A stretch of DNA of 64,000 bases from Arsenicicoccus bolidensis DSM 15745. GTDB lineage: Bacteria; Actinomycetota; Actinomycetes; Actinomycetales; Dermatophilaceae. A program made the translations under genes and the position numbers. The notes beneath the pieces were generated by a model, which was given only the letters and a program-made list of their open reading frames with translations, was not told the origin of the DNA and did no database searches. The stretch is taken from the NCBI RefSeq assembly GCF_000426385.1, contig NZ_AUFG01000009.1:1-64000 (forward strand), in the 5' to 3' direction. Every line of letters begins with the position of its first letter. Position 1 is the stretch's first letter. Below are positions 61,503-64,000 of the stretch, in pieces.

Positions 61503-62516
61503 TCAGCGGGTGGCGGCGCGCTGGCGGGCGATCTCGTAGAGCGTGACGCCGCAGGCGATGCCGGCGTTGAGCGACTCGTTGCCGGACGCCATCGGGATCG
61601 ACACGATCTGGTCGCAGGTCTCGCCCACGAGACGCGACAGGCCCTTGGCCTCGGACCCCACGACCACGACGAGCGGCTGGTCGGCGAGGTCCAGCTGCGG
61701 CAGCTCGACGTCCCCGTCCATGTCGAGCCCGATCACGAAGTAGCCCTGCTTGCGGTAGTCCTGCAAGGTGCGAGTCAGGTTGGTGGCCTGCGCGACGGGG
61801 ACGCGGGAGGCGGCACCGGCGGAGGTCTTCCACGCCGAGGCGGTCATGCCCACGCTGCGACGCTCGGGGACGACCACCCCGTGACCGCCGAAGGCCCCGA
61901 CCGAGCGGATGATCGCGCCCAGGTTGCGGGGGTCGGTGATGCCGTCGAGCGCCACGACGAGCGGGATCCCCGGCGTCTGGGGGTCGACGAGCTCGGAGGG
62001 GTGGCGGTAGTCGTAGGGCGGGATCTGCAGCGCGAGCCCCTGGTGCACCGCGCCGTCGGTGAGCCGGTCCAGCTCGCCGCGGGGCGTCTCGAGGATGGGG
62101 ATGTTGCGCTCGGTCGCGATCTTGAGGGCCTCGCGGACGCGGTCGTCGGAGTCGATGCGGCTCGCGACGTAGACCGTGCTCGCCGGGATGTCCGCGCGCA
62201 GGGCCTCCAGGACCGAGTTGCGGCCCGCGACGGTCTCGGTGCTGGTGCGGTTGCGGCGACCGCCGTGACCACCGGCACCGCCGCGACCGCCGCCGGCCCC
62301 ACCGGTGCCCGGGCGACCACCCGCGGCACCCGCGGCGCCGGCCTTGGCGGCACGCTGCGCCTGCTTGTAGGCCTTGTGGTTGGGACGCTCCTCGGCCTTG
62401 GGCGTGGGGCCCTTGCCCTCGAGCGAGCGGCGGCGCTGGCCGCCGCTGCCGACGGAGGCGCCCTTGCGGGAGGCGCCCTTGCGCATCGCGCCGCGGCGCT
62501 GGGAGTTGCCTGGCAT
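61503..62516 (-). CDS. rlmB: 23S rRNA (guanosine-2'-O-)-methyltransferase RlmB
   Basis: 337 residues. A basic, Gly/Arg-rich N-terminal extension (1-90) is followed by the substrate-binding domain ([25 protein letters not shown]) and the SPOUT knot: [55 protein letters not shown] and [21 protein letters not shown]. It methylates G2251 of 23S rRNA. Downstream of cysS, 4 bases apart; the cysS-rlmB order is common in actinobacteria. Confidence 0.92.
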   Translation of the reverse strand: MPGNSQRRGAMRKGASRKGASVGSGGQRRRSLEGKGPTPKAEERPNHKAYKQAQRAAKAGAAGAAGGRPGTGGAGGGRGGAGGHGGRRNRTSTETVAGRNSVLEALRADIPASTVYVASRIDSDDRVREALKIATERNIPILETPRGELDRLTDGAVHQGLALQIPPYDYRHPSELVDPQTPGIPLVVALDGITDPRNLGAIIRSVGAFGGHGVVVPERRSVGMTASAWKTSAGAASRVPVAQATNLTRTLQDYRKQGYFVIGLDMDGDVELPQLDLADQPLVVVVGSEAKGLSRLVGETCDQIVSIPMASGNESLNAGIACGVTLYEIARQRAATR

Positions 62517-62520
62517 GGGA

Positions 62521-63996
62521 TCAGTCCTTGGTGTCGGTGTTGCCGGTGGAGCCGGTGGTGCCCGCGGCGGCGGGGCGGGCCAGGGTCCAGCGCGCTCCGG
62601 ACGGCGAGTCCTCGACGAGGATCCCGGCGGCCGTCAGGTCGTCACGGATGGCGTCGGCCGTGGCGAAGTCCCGCTCCTTGCGGGCCGCCGCACGGCGGTC
62701 GAGCTGCGCCTGGACGAGGACGTCGAGGGCGGAGCGCGCCACGTCGCCCTCGCCACCGCTCGCGTCCCAGTGCGGGTCGAGGGGGTTGACGCCGAGCACG
62801 TCCGTCATGGCCATGACCTGCGCCGCGAGACGTCGGGCCAGCTCACGGTCGCCGTCGTCGAGCGCGGTGTTGCCCGCCCTGACGGTGTCGTGGACGACGG
62901 CCAGGGCCCCGGAGACCCCGAGGTCGTCGTCCATCGCCGCGCGGAACTCGGCGGGGAACGGCTCGGCGGGCGCGTCCGGCATACCGTGCTCGACCGCACG
63001 ACGCAGGAAACCCTCGATCCGCTCGACCGCCGCCTCGGCCTCGGCCAGGGAGCCCTCGTGGAACTCGATGGTGGAGCGGTAGTGCGCGGCCCCGAGGTAG
63101 TAGCGCAGCGCGAGCGGCCTGGTCTGGCGGGCGATCTCGGTGACGATCAGAGAGTTGCCGAGCGACTTGCTCATCTTTTCGCCCTGGACGGTCACCCAGG
63201 CGTTGTGCATCCAGTAGCGCGCGAACCCGAGCCCGGCCGCGTGCGACTGGGCCTGCTCGTTCTCGTGGTGCGGGAAGCGCAGGTCGACGCCGCCGCCGTG
63301 GATGTCGAACTCGTCGCCGAGGTACTTGCGAGCCATCGCGGAGCACTCGAGGTGCCAGCCGGGGCGGCCCGTGCCGTAGGGCGTCGGCCAGCTGGCCGTG
63401 GCGGGCTCGCCGGCCTTCCACCCCTTCCACAGGGCGAAGTCGCGCGGGTCGCGCTTGCCGCGCGGGTCGGCGTCCTCGGCAGCCTCCATGTCGTCGATCG
63501 ACTGGCGGGTCAGCGCGCCGTAGGCCGGGAAGGACCGCACGTCGAAGTAGACGTCACCGCTGCCGTCGGGCGCCGCGTAGGCGTGGCCCTTGTCGACGAG
63601 GGTGTCCATCAGCGTGACCATCTCGGGGACGTGCCCGGTCGCGCGCGGCTCGTAGGTCGCGGGCAGCACGCCGAGCAGGTCCAGGGCCTCGGAGGTCTGG
63701 CGCTCGTGGTCATAGGACCAGGCCCACCACTCGGCGCCGTTCTCGGCGGACTTGCGCAGGATCTTGTCGTCGATGTCGGTGACGTTGCGCACCAGGGTCA
63801 CGTCGTAGCCGTGGCCGGCGGTCAGCCAGCGCCGCAGGATGTCGAACGCGACGGCGAAGCGCACGTGACCGATGTGGGGGGCGCCCTGGGTGGTGAGGCC
63901 ACAGATGTAGATGCCGACCTTGCCCTCGTGCAGTGGCTGGAACTCGCGCAGCTCGCGCGTGGCGGTGTCGTAGATGTGGAGACTCACCCGCCCCAT
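62521..63996 (-). CDS. cysS: Cysteinyl-tRNA synthetase
   Basis: 491 residues of class I. The signature HIGH ([12 protein letters not shown]), KMSKS ([11 protein letters not shown]), the zinc-binding [19 protein letters not shown] and [13 protein letters not shown] sites are all present. ATG 63996 lies 4 bases from the window edge, so its upstream region is not seen, and GTG 63987 is an in-frame alternative. The protein appears complete. Confidence 0.95.
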   Translation of the reverse strand: MGRVSLHIYDTATRELREFQPLHEGKVGIYICGLTTQGAPHIGHVRFAVAFDILRRWLTAGHGYDVTLVRNVTDIDDKILRKSAENGAEWWAWSYDHERQTSEALDLLGVLPATYEPRATGHVPEMVTLMDTLVDKGHAYAAPDGSGDVYFDVRSFPAYGALTRQSIDDMEAAEDADPRGKRDPRDFALWKGWKAGEPATASWPTPYGTGRPGWHLECSAMARKYLGDEFDIHGGGVDLRFPHHENEQAQSHAAGLGFARYWMHNAWVTVQGEKMSKSLGNSLIVTEIARQTRPLALRYYLGAAHYRSTIEFHEGSLAEAEAAVERIEGFLRRAVEHGMPDAPAEPFPAEFRAAMDDDLGVSGALAVVHDTVRAGNTALDDGDRELARRLAAQVMAMTDVLGVNPLDPHWDASGGEGDVARSALDVLVQAQLDRRAAARKERDFATADAIRDDLTAAGILVEDSPSGARWTLARPAAAGTTGSTGNTDTKD

Positions 63997-64000
63997 GCTA

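Overview
The window comes from the chromosome of a high-GC actinobacterium. The evidence is strongly GC-biased codon use, an F420-dependent glucose-6-phosphate dehydrogenase with NpdG-like F420 reductases, a WhiB-like protein, an OtsA/OtsB trehalose pathway, Rpf-type lysozyme-like proteins under ydaO-type (c-di-AMP) leaders, and an AICE-type integrative element. Several genes have a TAnnnT box exactly six bases before the start codon, as in leaderless actinobacterial mRNAs. A Micrococcales member (Intrasporangiaceae/Dermatophilaceae-like) is my inference, not something the sequence proves.

Left arm (1-24 kb), core metabolism. It opens with the tail of a secreted protein, then an acetyl-CoA hydrolase/CoA-transferase, then a TPP riboswitch controlling a tightly overlapped thiO-thiS-thiG-thiE operon. 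A lipoprotein, two DUF3592-like membrane proteins and a complete IS5-family element (CTAG target duplication) follow. Next to the IS is a five-unit, 52-bp-period repeat array that resembles a CRISPR but is not one. A minus-strand operon then carries fgd, a FolP2-like DHPS paralogue, a LigB-like protein and a RibD-C-like reductase. After it come a Cds1-like PLP enzyme, two tandem NpdG-like reductases, a Tat-exported class V aminotransferase, a YbaK-type deacylase, a TetR regulator with two visible operators facing a two-component flavin monooxygenase (flavin reductase plus NtaA-type oxygenase), and a HIT-like gene bracketed by two copies of a 103-bp repeat with perfect 18-bp inverted ends. A reductase/AraC-DinB pair, a hexapeptide acetyltransferase, an ABC exporter and a decayed Fic gene close the arm.

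Mobile island (about 25.64-41.24 kb). This is an AICE integrated in the 3' end of tRNA-Thr(TGT), with a 30-bp exact att duplication. Its backbone is Pra-like activator, small membrane protein, FtsK/TraB-type translocase, WhiB-like protein, RepSA-type initiator, Xis and tyrosine integrase. It also carries a Nudix/HD pair and an Xre regulator. The cargo is a type III-like restriction-modification pair and a two-gene module (32.5-34.15 kb) of visibly lower GC content that I cannot assign to any family. That module is the best candidate here for an undescribed system.

Right arm (41.3-64 kb). An ArsR/SRPBCC pair is followed by two tandem Rpf-like genes, each with its own ydaO-type riboswitch, a Ser/Thr kinase, a CBS protein and otsA-otsB. 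A maltose/maltodextrin regulon follows: a LacI regulator, and malE-malF-malG-amylase on the minus strand, divergent from an msmX/malK-type ATPase across a region with three TTGCAAG-type operators. Then come a multiply broken solute-binding-protein pseudogene, a DUF4032 protein, an RDD protein, rlmB and cysS.
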